Source: PALSA-693 sp963780345
Lineage (GTDB): Bacteria > Actinomycetota > Acidimicrobiia > Acidimicrobiales > Palsa-688
NCBI GenBank assembly: GCA_963780345.1
Contig: CAWABU010000004.1
Coordinates: 558,001-622,000 of the forward strand
Direction of reading: 5' to 3'
DNA: 64,000 nt
The notes under the pieces are model-generated. The model saw nothing but the letters and a program-made list of their open reading frames with translations. It had not been told where the DNA came from and made no database searches. Positions 17,637-27,835 of this stretch are shown piece after piece (the first letter of the stretch is position 1; each line of letters starts with the position of its first letter). The position numbers and the translations under genes were made by a program.

Positions 17637-18407
17637 ATGGATCTCATGGCTGTTGACTGGACGACTATCTCCTCGTTGGCCACCGGCGTCGGCACCCTGG
17701 TCTTGGCTATCGCCACCTTCGCAGCGGTGCGATCTGCCAACCGTTCGGCGCGCATCGCAGAGGTGGCCCTGCAAGAGCAACGGCGACCTCTCCTGGCCCC
17801 CTCCCGGCTGGAAGACCCAAGGCAGAAGATCATGTTCCTCGGAGGCCACTGGGTCAGCGCCGAAGGCGGCCGTGCCGCGGTCGAGCACGTCGACGGCGTC
17901 GTGTACCTGGCCATTAGCCTGAGAAACGTCGGCAGCGGAATCGCCGTCTGTCAGGGCTGGACGGTCTCAGCCGGCCCTGACAGCCTGGACAATCTTCCCC
18001 ATCCCGCTCCATTGGAGGACTTCCGCCTGCAGTCACGCGACCTCTACGTCCCAGCCGGTGACATCGGCATGTGGCAAGGGGCTCTGCGCAACCCGGACGA
18101 TCCAGTGCGGGCAGCCATCGTTGACGCCATAGAGAGGCGCCAGCCGGTGACGGTGCAATTGCTCTATTCGGACCAGGTCGGCCGCCAGCGGACGATCTCC
18201 AGGTTCGGACTGACGCCCATGGACCAGGTTTGGTTGGCGAGCCTCAACCGACACTGGTTCCTCGACTGGGAGGGGCCCCGGCCCGAGAACCTCGCAGCCG
18301 CGGCAGCCGAGATGATCTACCGGGAGCAGGAAGCCGCCGCTCAACGGCGAGCCACGACTGGTAGCGAGACCAGCACCGACGACGCCGCTGCCGACTCGCC
18401 CCGTTGA
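17637..18407 (+). CDS. membrane-anchored hypothetical protein
   Basis: The frame opens at 17436 but its first 50 codons or so are translated from the repeat element, so the start is placed at ATG 17637 (ATG 17646 also possible). The product of about 256 residues has one N-terminal membrane span (WTTISSLATGVGTLVLAIAT), a short coil with AEVALQEQRRPLL, then a soluble domain of about 170 residues. This layout is common in uncharacterised actinobacterial proteins. Its stop lies 12 bases from the end of the convergent MFS gene. Confidence 0.65.
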   Translation: MDLMAVDWTTISSLATGVGTLVLAIATFAAVRSANRSARIAEVALQEQRRPLLAPSRLEDPRQKIMFLGGHWVSAEGGRAAVEHVDGVVYLAISLRNVGSGIAVCQGWTVSAGPDSLDNLPHPAPLEDFRLQSRDLYVPAGDIGMWQGALRNPDDPVRAAIVDAIERRQPVTVQLLYSDQVGRQRTISRFGLTPMDQVWLASLNRHWFLDWEGPRPENLAAAAAEMIYREQEAAAQRRATTGSETSTDDAAADSPR

Positions 18408-18419
18408 CCTGCTTCGCGC

Positions 18420-19925
18420 CTACCGTCCGGAGGCGAGCGAGATGGTGGTATCGGGGGCGGGAGGCGCGCTCTTCTGATTGAGGGGACCGGGCCGGAGGAA
18501 GACGCCGCCAACGACCGCGCCGCCTGCGAAGATTCCCGCGATCCACCAGAATGCGGTGTCGTAGCCGTGAGCCAGCGCAAGTCCAGTGAGGGCTTGGCGG
18601 CCGATGATCCGCGAAGTGGGGAGGTGCGCGGTGATGTACGTCGCGACGGCGCTGGCGAAGATGGTGTTCAGCAGCGAAGTTCCGACGGACGCGCCGAGCT
18701 GTTGGCCGACGGTGACAGTCGCGGATGCGACGCCGGCGTCCTGGGGGGCGACACCGAAGGTACCGGTGTTGATCACGGGCGGTATTACCATGCCCAGGCC
18801 GACTCCGGCGAGGATGAGCGGCCCGAGCACGCCCGCGGGGTAGCCGGTGTGGGCTCCCAGTTGGGCCAGCCAGACCGCCCCGCCCGACGCCGCCAACATC
18901 CCGAAGGTGACGAGCGGCTTGGGCCCGAATCTGGGCATCAGCACGATCGTGGATAGGTTGCCGGCGACAATGAGACAGCCGCTCAGGGGCAGGAACGCAA
19001 CTCCGGTAGCGAGTGGCGAGTACACCAGTGTCTGCTGCAGGTAGTAGGTCAGGAACAGGAAGGTCGGGAACAGTCCGGCCGCCGCGATGAGCATCGAGAG
19101 GTAGGCGCCACCCCGGTTCCGGTCGAGGACCACGCGGGGTGGGAGCAGAGGGTGCGATGACTGGCTCTGCCACCAGGCGAACGCGACTCCAAGCACCGCA
19201 CCGGCGGCCACGAATCCGTAGGTGGACGACGTGTGCCAGCTGTGCGTGGCCGCGTTGGAGAACCCATAGACCAAGCAGAACACCGCAGCCGACACCAAGA
19301 CCACGCCCGGTATATCCAGTCTGGGCCGGCCTGCCGACGCCTGGCGCTCCAGCAGCAGCATCCCTCCGACGAACGCCACCCCGGCGAAGATCAGATTGAC
19401 GTACATGGTCCACCGCCACGACAGATACTCGGTTAGAACTCCGCCGAGCAGCAAACCCACTGCGCCTCCAGCCCCGACGATGGCCCCGAAGATGCCGAAC
19501 GCCTTGCCGCGATCGGCTGGCTGGGTGAACGTGGTGGTCAGAACCGACAGAGCTGACGGCACCAGCAGAGCCGCGAACGCGCCCTGGCAGGCCCGGGCGG
19601 TTATCAGCATGGCGAAGTTCACCGAAGCTCCGCCAATGGCGGAAACCCCGGCGAAGCCGACCAGGCCGATCAAGAACGTCACCTTCCGGCCCAGCAGGTC
19701 GGCGAGCCTGCCGCCGAGCAAGAGAAGGCTGCCGAACGCCAGGCCATAGGCGGTCACCACCCATTGGCGGTCGGCAGTGCCGAAGTGGAGCGCTCTCTGC
19801 GCCGACGGGAGCGCCACGTTCATCACAGTGAGGTCGAGAACCACCATCAGTTGGGCCAGGCCAACGACGCCCAGGATCAACCAGCGCCGGTCCCGGACGC
19901 CGATGGTCGATTCAACATCGGACAC
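18420..19925 (-). CDS. MFS drug:proton antiporter, DHA2 family
   Basis: Predicted 14-span exporter in the inner membrane. The start is GTG 19925, with GGAGG six bases upstream; the longer frame to 19964 is Glu/Lys-rich and unlikely. Visible motifs: LDLTVMNVALP in span 1, GGRLADLLGRK (motif A) after span 2, and the DHA2-type GAGGAVGLLLGGVLTEYLSWRW. Substrate cannot be told. Next upstream on the same strand is the epimerase at 20015-20896, 89 bases away. Confidence 0.92.
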   Translation of the reverse strand: MSDVESTIGVRDRRWLILGVVGLAQLMVVLDLTVMNVALPSAQRALHFGTADRQWVVTAYGLAFGSLLLLGGRLADLLGRKVTFLIGLVGFAGVSAIGGASVNFAMLITARACQGAFAALLVPSALSVLTTTFTQPADRGKAFGIFGAIVGAGGAVGLLLGGVLTEYLSWRWTMYVNLIFAGVAFVGGMLLLERQASAGRPRLDIPGVVLVSAAVFCLVYGFSNAATHSWHTSSTYGFVAAGAVLGVAFAWWQSQSSHPLLPPRVVLDRNRGGAYLSMLIAAAGLFPTFLFLTYYLQQTLVYSPLATGVAFLPLSGCLIVAGNLSTIVLMPRFGPKPLVTFGMLAASGGAVWLAQLGAHTGYPAGVLGPLILAGVGLGMVIPPVINTGTFGVAPQDAGVASATVTVGQQLGASVGTSLLNTIFASAVATYITAHLPTSRIIGRQALTGLALAHGYDTAFWWIAGIFAGGAVVGGVFLRPGPLNQKSAPPAPDTTISLASGR

Positions 19926-20014
19926 GAGAATCCTCCCTTCCTCCTTGGTGGGTTCGGGCCTCAAACCTGGAACGGGGTCGTGTCAGCTCCGTCTGGACCG
20001 TCCAGGAGTTGCGG

Positions 20015-20896
20015 CTAGGTCCGGTAGGTACCAGTCCGGAACTCTTCGACGAGTCCGGCGTGGGTCGGCTCCCAGCCCAGCTCGGCGCGAGCCCTGGCGG
20101 CGCGTGTGGCTTGGTCGAGGAGCAACACCTCGGCGAAGTAGTCACCGAAGCGGGAGCGGGCCTCGGCCTCGGATCCCGGGGCGGCGCCGGGAGCGCCGGC
20201 GGCCACGGCGGCCGCCTGGGTGAGCTCGGCGACGGTCGGGTTCAGTCCGTTGCCGATCACGTAGGTTCCACGGGCCGAGCCGTCCTCCAGCACTCGCCGG
20301 AAGAAGGCGGCCAAATCGGCAACATGGACAGTCGACCAGTGCTGCTGGCCGTCGCCCACCATGATGAGGTTGCCGGCGGCGTCGCTGGGTGAGCCGAGTA
20401 GGGCGCCGGGGATGGCGCCGCCGCCGTCCCCGTAGGCGACACTGGACACCACGACGATCCCTCGCATACCGGTCTGGGCGAGCAACCGCTGGTGGATGGG
20501 TTCCTTCCAGGCCACCAGGGCCGGCGCCTTCAGCGGGGATTCCTCGGTGATGTTGGTGTTGTCGCCGTAGATCCACAGGCCGCTGATCTGGACAAAGGGC
20601 TTGCCGCTGGTGCCGAACGCCTCGATGGCGGCGTCGACAACGGCGGCGTCGAGGTCGGCGCTGGTGGCGTCGCCGGGGCTGGCAGTGTGCACAGCACCGT
20701 CGGTGTCGCTCAGCAGCTTCACCAGTGCGGGCCGGTCATACAGATCGACCGCCACAGGTGTGGCCCCGCGGGCGGCGACGATCTCCGCCTCTTTGTCGTC
20801 CCGCACGGCGGCGGTGACCTCGTGACCGTGTGACAGAAGCTCAGTCAGGATGTGCGATCCGATGAACCCATTGCTGCCCGTGAGAGCGATGTTCAT
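20015..20896 (-). CDS. NAD-dependent epimerase/dehydratase family protein
   Basis: Extended SDR of 293 residues with the N-terminal cofactor motif TGSNGFIGSH (about 6-15), a conserved DLYDRPAL segment and HVADLAAFFRRVLED near the middle. The usual catalytic YxxxK is not clear (ISGLWIYGDN, then AWKEPIHQR), as in many atypical SDRs. ATG 20896 start. Likely an NAD(P)-linked reductase or isomerase of unknown substrate, possibly co-transcribed with the exporter downstream. Confidence 0.88.
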   Translation of the reverse strand: MNIALTGSNGFIGSHILTELLSHGHEVTAAVRDDKEAEIVAARGATPVAVDLYDRPALVKLLSDTDGAVHTASPGDATSADLDAAVVDAAIEAFGTSGKPFVQISGLWIYGDNTNITEESPLKAPALVAWKEPIHQRLLAQTGMRGIVVVSSVAYGDGGGAIPGALLGSPSDAAGNLIMVGDGQQHWSTVHVADLAAFFRRVLEDGSARGTYVIGNGLNPTVAELTQAAAVAAGAPGAAPGSEAEARSRFGDYFAEVLLLDQATRAARARAELGWEPTHAGLVEEFRTGTYRT

Positions 20897-21115
20897 TTCT
20901 GGTCCTCCCTATTCATCGACAGGCCAGCCGCTTCGCTGGCTAACGAATGCCGCCCCGGCTTGCCCTTCCCTTCGGGGATGCGGCCATCATGAGAGCGAGC
21001 GGCGTCGGGTCGCATCCAGGAAACTCATAGTCCGAGTGGCGCCCGAATCGACGGGCCGCCCAGGCGGACGCAGGCAGCTCGGCCCCTGGTCGGCGCATGA
21101 GCCCGATACTCCGCG

Positions 21116-23869
21116 ATGATGTACGGCGAGATGAGCCAAAAGTCGTTACCGGTCCTTTCGTCGGGAAAGCAGTTGTTCGGGCGCGAACGCGAGCGCGATG
21201 TTCTCGACCGCTTGCGAGCCCGCCGACGCGGCGTAATGGTCTTACATGGCGATGCAGGCCTCGGGAAAACCGCGCTTCTCGACTACGCGGTCGAGACCTG
21301 GCGGGAATTCCAGATTGCTCGAGCGTCCGGGGTCGAAGCAGAGATGGAACTCCCGTACGCGGCCGTTCAGCAGGTATGCTCCCCGTTCCTCGACCTCATG
21401 GACCGGCTGCCCGAGCCCCAGCACGAGGCGCTCGCCGTGGCGTTTGGGCTCCGTACCGGCCCGCCGCCGAATCCGTTCCTGGTCGGATTGGCAGTCCTGG
21501 GCCTTCTGTCCGAAGCGGCCGATGAGCGACCGCTCCTGGCGATCGTCGACGACGCCCATTGGCTTGATCACGGCTCGGCGCGGGCACTCCCGTTCGTGGC
21601 CCGCCGCCTGCTGGCGGAGCCGATCGCGCTCCTGTTCGCCACCCGCCACGTCGACCCCGCGCTCAGGGGCCTGCCAGAGCTTCGAATCTCGCCGCTTCCC
21701 CATCGAGATGCTCGGGCGCTATTGGAATCGGTCTTGCCCGCTCGCCTCGATGAGGCCGTGCTCGAGAGGATCGTGATCGAGACGCGGGGCAATCCGCTCG
21801 CCCTGCTGGAGTTGCCCAGGGGGCTGACCCCTGCCGAGCTGGCGGGCGGGTTCGGCCTCCTGGACTCGGTGCCCTTATCCAGCAGTATTGAGGAAAGTTT
21901 CACCCGGCGACTGGCGACCCTTCCCAACGATGCCCGGCGTTTCTTGCTGCTCGCGGCAACCGATGCGGTCGGCGATCCGGCGCTCGTGTGGCGGGCGGCG
22001 GAACGACTCGGGATCCCAGAGTCGGCCGCCCTCATTCTCGAATCGGAAAACCTGTTGGTTCTCGGTCCCCGGGTGGTGGTCCGTCATCCCTTGGTCCGCT
22101 CCGCGGTCTACCGGGCAGCCGACCCGAACGAGCGGCGCCAGATCCACCGCGCCCTAGGGGAGGCTACCGATCCGCTACTCGATCCGGATCGTCGCGCCTG
22201 GCACCGGGCCCAGGCGGCCCCGAAGCCCGATGAGGACGTAGCCGCGGGGCTGGAGGAGTCTGCCGCCCGAGCGCAAGCGCGGGGTGGTTTTGCGGCCGCC
22301 GCGGCTTTCCTGGAGCGGGCCACCGCGTTGACGCCCGGGCCGCGGCGAAGGTCCAGGCGCGCCCTGGGCGCGGCCCAGGCCAAGTTACAGGCGGGTGCGC
22401 TGGATGACTCCTTACGGTTGGTCGCAACAGCCGAGGCAGGGGTTCTCAGCGAGCTCGAGCAGGCCAGGGCTGCGTTACTGCGAGGTCAGATCTCGTTCCT
22501 GGCGACGCGGAGCGGCACCGCCGCGGCGTTGCTGCTTGAGGCCGCCGGGCGGCTCCGCCAGGTGGACCCCGAGCTGGCCCGCGAGACGTACCTGGAGGCA
22601 CTGACAGCGGCCATCTATGCCGGGCCTCTGGCCGGGCCGGGCACAACTCCGCGCCAGGTGGCGGAAGCTGCCAGCACCGCGCCGCCAGCGAAGGATCAAC
22701 GCGGCCCGGACTTGCTGCTGGACGGTTTCGTCGACCTTTACCGTGACAGCTACGTCGCCGCCGTACCGATACTGCGCCGGGCCCTGCAAGCAATAGAGGG
22801 TGTGACGTCGCAGACCGAGCAGCTGCGATGGATGTGGGCGGCGACCGTCGCAACCCTCCACCTGTGGGACGACGAAGGTTGGCAACGCTGGTCAGACCGC
22901 CATCTTCAGCTGATCCGCGAGACCGGAGCGCTCGGCGATCTAGTGACAGCCCTTGGTCACCGCGGTCAGATGCACGTGTTCGCGGGCGAACTGGCCTTGG
23001 CCGCATCTCACCAAGAGGCCATCCGCGAGACGACCGAGCTGACCGGAAGCCCGGTCGCCCCTTACCACCAGGTGGGCCTGGTGGCAATGCGCGGCCGCGA
23101 GGCCGAAGCGAGAGAGTATTTCGATGAAGCTCGTGCCGAGGTGATGCGGCGCGGGGAGGGAGCGGGCCTGTCGTTCATTGATTGGGCGGAGTCCGTTCTC
23201 CACAACGGGCTCGGACGCTACGCGGACGCCCTGGAAGCAGCGCGTCGGGTCGTCGGTCATACCGAGCTCGTCACCTCGAACTGGGCGATGCCTGAACTGA
23301 TCGAGGCCGCAGCGAGAGTTGGGGCCTTCGAGCTTGCCGTTGAGACCAATCGATGTCTAAGCGAAAGGTGTACGGCGAGCGGCACGGATTGGGCGCTCGG
23401 AATCGCCGCTCGCTCACACGCACTGGTGGCGGAGGATGCGGAGCCCGGTGCATTGTACGACGAAGCCATCGAGCGACTCGGCCGTACGCACGTCGCTGTG
23501 GACCTGGCCCGTACGCACCTGCTGTACGGCGAGTGGCTCCGCCGTCAACGTAGACGCCTCGACGCCCGCGACGAGCTACGGATCGCCCACGAAATGTTCA
23601 CCGCCTTTGGAATGGAGGCGTTTGCAGAGCGGGCACGCGTCGAACTCCTAGCCGGAGGCGACCGAGCTCGTAAACGAACGCTCGAGACGTTGAATCAACT
23701 CACCCCACAGGAGTCACAGGTCGCACGCCTCGCTGCCCAGGGCAAGACCAACAAAGAGATCGCTGCTCAACTGTTCATCACCGCCAGTACCGTTGACTAT
23801 CACCTGCACAAGGCATTCCGCAAGCTGGACGTCAAGTCACGAACACAGCTCGCGCAACGCCAGTTGTAG
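21116..23869 (+). CDS. LuxR family regulator with AAA ATPase domain (LAL type)
   Basis: Large ATP-binding LuxR regulator of 917 residues. Walker A GDAGLGKT at about 45-52, Walker B LLAIVDDAHWLD near 145, a long helical TPR-like middle, and a C-terminal LuxR helix-turn-helix, LTPQESQVARLAAQGKTNKE followed by TVDYHLHKAFRKL. The family activates genes in response to a small ligand or protein partner. Start may be ATG 21116, 21119 or 21131. The neighbouring gene on the other strand (23874-26703) is a close paralogue placed tail to tail, 4 bases away. Confidence 0.93.
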   Translation: MMYGEMSQKSLPVLSSGKQLFGRERERDVLDRLRARRRGVMVLHGDAGLGKTALLDYAVETWREFQIARASGVEAEMELPYAAVQQVCSPFLDLMDRLPEPQHEALAVAFGLRTGPPPNPFLVGLAVLGLLSEAADERPLLAIVDDAHWLDHGSARALPFVARRLLAEPIALLFATRHVDPALRGLPELRISPLPHRDARALLESVLPARLDEAVLERIVIETRGNPLALLELPRGLTPAELAGGFGLLDSVPLSSSIEESFTRRLATLPNDARRFLLLAATDAVGDPALVWRAAERLGIPESAALILESENLLVLGPRVVVRHPLVRSAVYRAADPNERRQIHRALGEATDPLLDPDRRAWHRAQAAPKPDEDVAAGLEESAARAQARGGFAAAAAFLERATALTPGPRRRSRRALGAAQAKLQAGALDDSLRLVATAEAGVLSELEQARAALLRGQISFLATRSGTAAALLLEAAGRLRQVDPELARETYLEALTAAIYAGPLAGPGTTPRQVAEAASTAPPAKDQRGPDLLLDGFVDLYRDSYVAAVPILRRALQAIEGVTSQTEQLRWMWAATVATLHLWDDEGWQRWSDRHLQLIRETGALGDLVTALGHRGQMHVFAGELALAASHQEAIRETTELTGSPVAPYHQVGLVAMRGREAEAREYFDEARAEVMRRGEGAGLSFIDWAESVLHNGLGRYADALEAARRVVGHTELVTSNWAMPELIEAAARVGAFELAVETNRCLSERCTASGTDWALGIAARSHALVAEDAEPGALYDEAIERLGRTHVAVDLARTHLLYGEWLRRQRRRLDARDELRIAHEMFTAFGMEAFAERARVELLAGGDRARKRTLETLNQLTPQESQVARLAAQGKTNKEIAAQLFITASTVDYHLHKAFRKLDVKSRTQLAQRQL

Positions 23870-23873
23870 CTCC

Positions 23874-26703
23874 CTAACGCGAAGCGGGCTCTCTGGGCCT
23901 GGGCAGGCGATTCGCAAGCTCCTTTCGCGAGTTCACGCCGAGTTTGCGGAACACCTTGCGCAGGTGGTACTCGACCGTGCTCTGGCTGATGTACAGCTGA
24001 GCCGCGATCTCCCGATTGGTATGTCGCTGCGCAGCGAGCCGGGAGATCCGGGATTCCTGCGGCGTGAGCTGGCCGAGCGTGTCCACCGTCCGCTTACGGG
24101 CCCGTTCCCCGGTCGCCTCGAGCTCGACGCGGGCGCGCGCTGCGAACGCCTCCATCCCGAACGCGGAGAAGAGGTCGTGAGCCGTCCGTAGCTCTGTGCG
24201 CGCGTCGATGCGTCGCCGCGCCCGTCGAAGCCACTCGCCGTACAGGAGATGAGCGCGGGCGAGATCGACCACGATTCGACATCGACCCAGTCGATCGATT
24301 GCCTCCGTGTAGAGGTCCTCGGCGCGCCGACCTTCGACTAAAAGCGCCCCCGAACGTGCCGCGATCCCTAGTCCCCAGTCTGTGCCGCTAGCCCTGGTCA
24401 TAGCCTCCAGACGACGGTGAGCGTCAGCGGCCAACTCGGGTGTCCCGGCTCTGACAGCAGCCTCGATCAACTCGGCCAAATGCCAGTTGGAGGGAGCCAG
24501 GTCCTGCGGATGATCGGCCATCCGCAAAGCTGCGGAGCGGGCTTCTCCGTATCGCCCGAGCCCGTTGTACAGCACCGCCTCGGCCCAGTCGAGTACCGAG
24601 ATCCCGATTCCTTCGCCTCGCCGCGTCACCTCGACGCGGCTGCCATCGATGACCGAGACGGCCTCAGCCTCGCGCCCCCGCAGCGCAAGGAGTCCTACCC
24701 TGCCGTACGGAGCGAGGGTGCTGCCGGTGGCTTCGGTCGTGACCTCGAGTTCCTCGACGAGCGAGGCCGCGGTCGAAAGTTGGCCCGCGAACAGATCCAT
24801 GGAAATGCGCTGACTGAGGGCGAGCTGCAGATCAGCGAGCGCTCCTGTCTCACGCGCCAGCTGTACGAGCCGTTCCGAGAGCGTGTCCCACATCTCGTCG
24901 TCCCACAGATGCACGGACACCACCGTGGCGGCCCACCCCCACCGGAGTTGTTCGCTTGCCGGCAGGTCGGTCGCGAAGGCGTTCTGGGCCTGGCGCAGGA
25001 TTGGCACCGCGGCCTCATAGCCCTCGCTGAAGAGCGTCGTCAGCCCGTCGAGCAGCAGGTCGATCCCGCGCCGCGGGTGCGGCGCCGGCGGCGCCGCTCC
25101 CACCGCCTGGGCTACGCTCTTGGCGCTTCCGCTCGCGCCCGCGAGGCGGCCGGCGAACCCCGCTGCGACGAGCGCCTCCAGATACGTTTCGCGCGCCAGC
25201 GCGGGATCGAGATCAGCTAACCGATCGGCGGCTTCGAGCAGCAGGGGAGCTCCCCGGTTGCCACGCGTTGTGGCGAACGCAATCTCGGCTTCCATCAAGC
25301 CGATACGCGCTCGTTCCAGGGGACTGAGGACACCAGTTTTTGCCGTTCTGAGCAGCGCGAGAGCGTCATTGAAGGCTCCTGCCTGGAACTTCGTCTGCGC
25401 TGCGGCCAGGGCGCGTTGGGCCCGGCGTGAGGGGTCGGGGGTCAACGTGACGGTGCGCTCGAGGAACGCCGCGGCGGCCGCGAAACCGCCCCGCGCCTGC
25501 GCTCGGGCGGCGGAACGCTCAAGCTCCGCGGCGACCTCTTCATCGGGCATGGTTGCGGCCTGCGCCCTATGCCACGAGCGGCGATCCGGGTCGATCTCTG
25601 GATCGGTCGCGTCCGCCAGGGCACGGTGAACCTCACTCCGCTGGTCTGGTTGGGATGCCGCGTAGACCGCCGAGCGCACGAGCGGATGACGGAATACCAC
25701 CGTCGCCCCCAACGCCAAGAACCCGGCCGATTCGGCGGTCCGCCCTGCCGACTCGCGGATGCCGAGCCGTTGAGCCGCCCGCCATAGGAGCGTCAGGTCG
25801 CCTGTTGGGTCGGCCGCCGCAACGAGCAAGAGCCGCCGGGCATCACGTGGCAACCGCGCCAGGCGCCACGTGAAGCTTTCCTCAATTTCGGGCCGACAGG
25901 GGTAGCGTCGCCGGGAGACCAAACCCACCTGCGAGTTGCGCCGGGGTCAGGCCTCGCGGCAGCTCGAGGAGTGCGAGAGGATTCCCGCGGGTCTCGATGA
26001 TGATCCGTTCGAGCACGGTCTCATCGAGCCGACCTGGCAACGCGGATTCCAGCAGCGTGCGGGCATCACGATGACGCAGAGGCTCGAGGTGAAGCTCTGG
26101 GAAAGCCGTGAGCGCGTCAGCATGGTCGCGGGCCGCGAACACGAGCGCGATCTCTTCCGCCAGCAGGCGGCGGGCGACGAACGAAAGCACTCCTGCTGAC
26201 GCGGCATCAAGCCATTGGGCGTCGTCGACGATACAGAGGAGCGGCCCCTCCTCGGCCGCCTCGGACAACAGGCTGAGGGCCGCCAGGCCGACAAGGAAAG
26301 GATTGGGGACCAGTCCCGTGCTGAGTCCGAACGCCACCGCAAGCGCATCGCGCTGCGGATCGGGGAGTGCGTCCATGAGGTCGAGGGTCGGTGAGAAGAG
26401 CTGCTGAAGTGCCGCGTAGGGCAGCTGCATCTCCCCCTCCACGCCGGCCGTGCGGGCGACCCGAAACTCTCGGGCAGCCTCGATCGCGTACCCGAGCAGC
26501 GCCGTCTTTCCGACGCCCGGCTCTCCCCGCACCACCAAGACTCCCGCGTGCCTGCTGCGCGCCGCATCCAGCAGCCGGTCGAGCACCATGCGCTCACGGT
26601 CCCGGCCAAGCAGCTGGGCTCCCGGCCCCACCGTCAGTGACTGAACTTCGATCGGCCTCCTGCGAGGATCATGACCCTTGGGGAACGGACTAAGGAGTTC
26701 CAA
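23874..26703 (-). pseudogene. LAL-type LuxR regulator split by a frameshift
   Basis: Two overlapping frames together match the 917-residue paralogue end to end. 26703-25882 encodes the ATPase part (Walker A GEPGVGKT, Walker B LLCIVDDAQWLD) up to GGFGLPATLPLSARN-stop. 25928-23874 resumes at IEESFTWRLARLPRDARRLL and carries the TPR-like region and HTH (LTPQESRISRLAAQRHTNRE). Removing one T from the TTT at 25886-25888 (plus strand) restores ...LSARIEESF..., exactly as in the paralogue. This is either a recent inactivation or a sequencing error. Start probably TTG 26703. Confidence 0.9.
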
Positions 26704-26840
26704 GGATTCGATCGGCTGCCACTGCGGAGATCATGCCACGCGGGGTCGCGTCTTCATACCAAGGAGAGCCCGGTGATCGCGCCGGCTCATACACCTCCGC
26801 CTCGCCATTGGCGCGGCGACCGCAACGAGAGGAGAGACAA

Positions 26841-27284
26841 ATGAGCAGTACCGAATGGACGACCGAGACGAACCTGGCGCTGGCGCGCAACTACATCGAC
26901 CGCGTGTTCAACGCCCACCAGCCTGACCTCGCCATCGAGTACTTCACACCCACCGTCAAGTGGCACGGAGGCACGCTCGGCACGATCGAAGGGCCTGACA
27001 ACGTTGTCGCCCTGCTCCAGAACTTCATCGGCGGCCTCCCCGACCTCAACGCGGTCGAAGAGGACGCGCTGGCTCAAGACGACCTCGTCGCGATGCGTTT
27101 CGTCATCAACGCCACCCACGGCGGCCCCCTCTTCGGCGTCGCGCCCACCGGCAAGCACGTGCAGTGGACGGCCGTCGACATCTACCGCATGCAGGACGGA
27201 AAGATCGCGGAGGAATGGGCGGCCGATGACCTCACGGCGATCCTGCACGACATGGGCGTCTACTCGCCGCCGTGGCTGTCATGA
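26841..27284 (+). CDS. SnoaL-like polyketide cyclase family protein
   Basis: Product of 147 residues from ATG 26841, preceded by GAGAGGAGAG. The NTF2/SnoaL pattern is clear: LARNYIDRVFNAHQPDLAIE, then FTPTVKWHGGTLGTIEGPDN, FGVAPTGKHVQWTAVDIYRM and DGKIAEEWAADD. Probably binds or modifies a small hydrophobic molecule. It is divergent from the frameshifted LAL regulator and overlaps the next gene by ATGA, so the pair forms an operon. Confidence 0.88.
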   Translation: MSSTEWTTETNLALARNYIDRVFNAHQPDLAIEYFTPTVKWHGGTLGTIEGPDNVVALLQNFIGGLPDLNAVEEDALAQDDLVAMRFVINATHGGPLFGVAPTGKHVQWTAVDIYRMQDGKIAEEWAADDLTAILHDMGVYSPPWLS

Positions 27285-27667
27285 GCGCGGAGGCCAACAC
27301 GCTCGGACAGCTCATGGAACGGAACGTGTCCGAGGTCTTCGGCGAGCGGGACCCGGGCCGCCGCCGGCGCGCCATTGCCGAGCTGTACGCCGAGGATTGC
27401 GCCCTCTACGACGAAGACGGAGAGAGCATCGGCCAGGCAGCCGTCTCCGACCGGGTCGGGCGCATTCTCGATGAGAGCCCACCTGGCTTCGCGTTCAGAG
27501 TGCTCGGCCCCGCAGAGGTGATTCACGACCTTGGTCGCCTGCGCTGGCAGAGCGGCCCGGTCGGAGCTCCTCCGGTCCTGAGCGGCATGGACATCGCGGT
27601 CTTTGCCGACGGACAAATCCGGACGCTCTACACATTCATCGAGACGCCCGTGACCGCCGGGTCATGA
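27281..27667 (+). CDS. NTF2/SnoaL-like protein
   Basis: Starts at ATG 27281, overlapping the upstream stop by ATGA. The 128-residue product has the SnoaL_2-like layout AIAELYAEDCALYDEDGESI, then a strand-rich half ending with MDIAVFADGQIRTLYTF. A second, divergent NTF2-fold protein translated with the first suggests they act together or as a heteromer; that is inference. Confidence 0.8.
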   Translation: MSAEANTLGQLMERNVSEVFGERDPGRRRRAIAELYAEDCALYDEDGESIGQAAVSDRVGRILDESPPGFAFRVLGPAEVIHDLGRLRWQSGPVGAPPVLSGMDIAVFADGQIRTLYTFIETPVTAGS

Positions 27668-27801
27668 CAGGCCACGCGCGAGCACGAAAGACCGACTGGC
27701 CGCCGGTCGCGATTCTTCGGCGCGGCGCGAAACCCTCGACAGCGGCGTCAGGACGAGCTCGCCACCTTTGTCACCCAACGGCGCGACTGGAGCGTTCTAA
27801 G

Positions 27802-27823
27802 ATCGTCAGGGGACCTTGACGAT
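27802..27823. promoter_or_regulatory. inverted repeat upstream of small HTH gene
   Basis: ATCGTCA (27802-27808) and TGACGAT (27817-27823) form perfect 7-bp arms around 8 bases, just upstream of the GGGAGG site of the HTH gene at 27836. Candidate autoregulatory operator. Confidence 0.4.
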
Positions 27824-27835
27824 TGGGAGGACACG

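Noticed and set aside
18244..19764. 506-codon minus-strand frame
   Set aside because: Out-of-frame shadow of the DHA2 exporter with Arg/Pro/His-rich translation.
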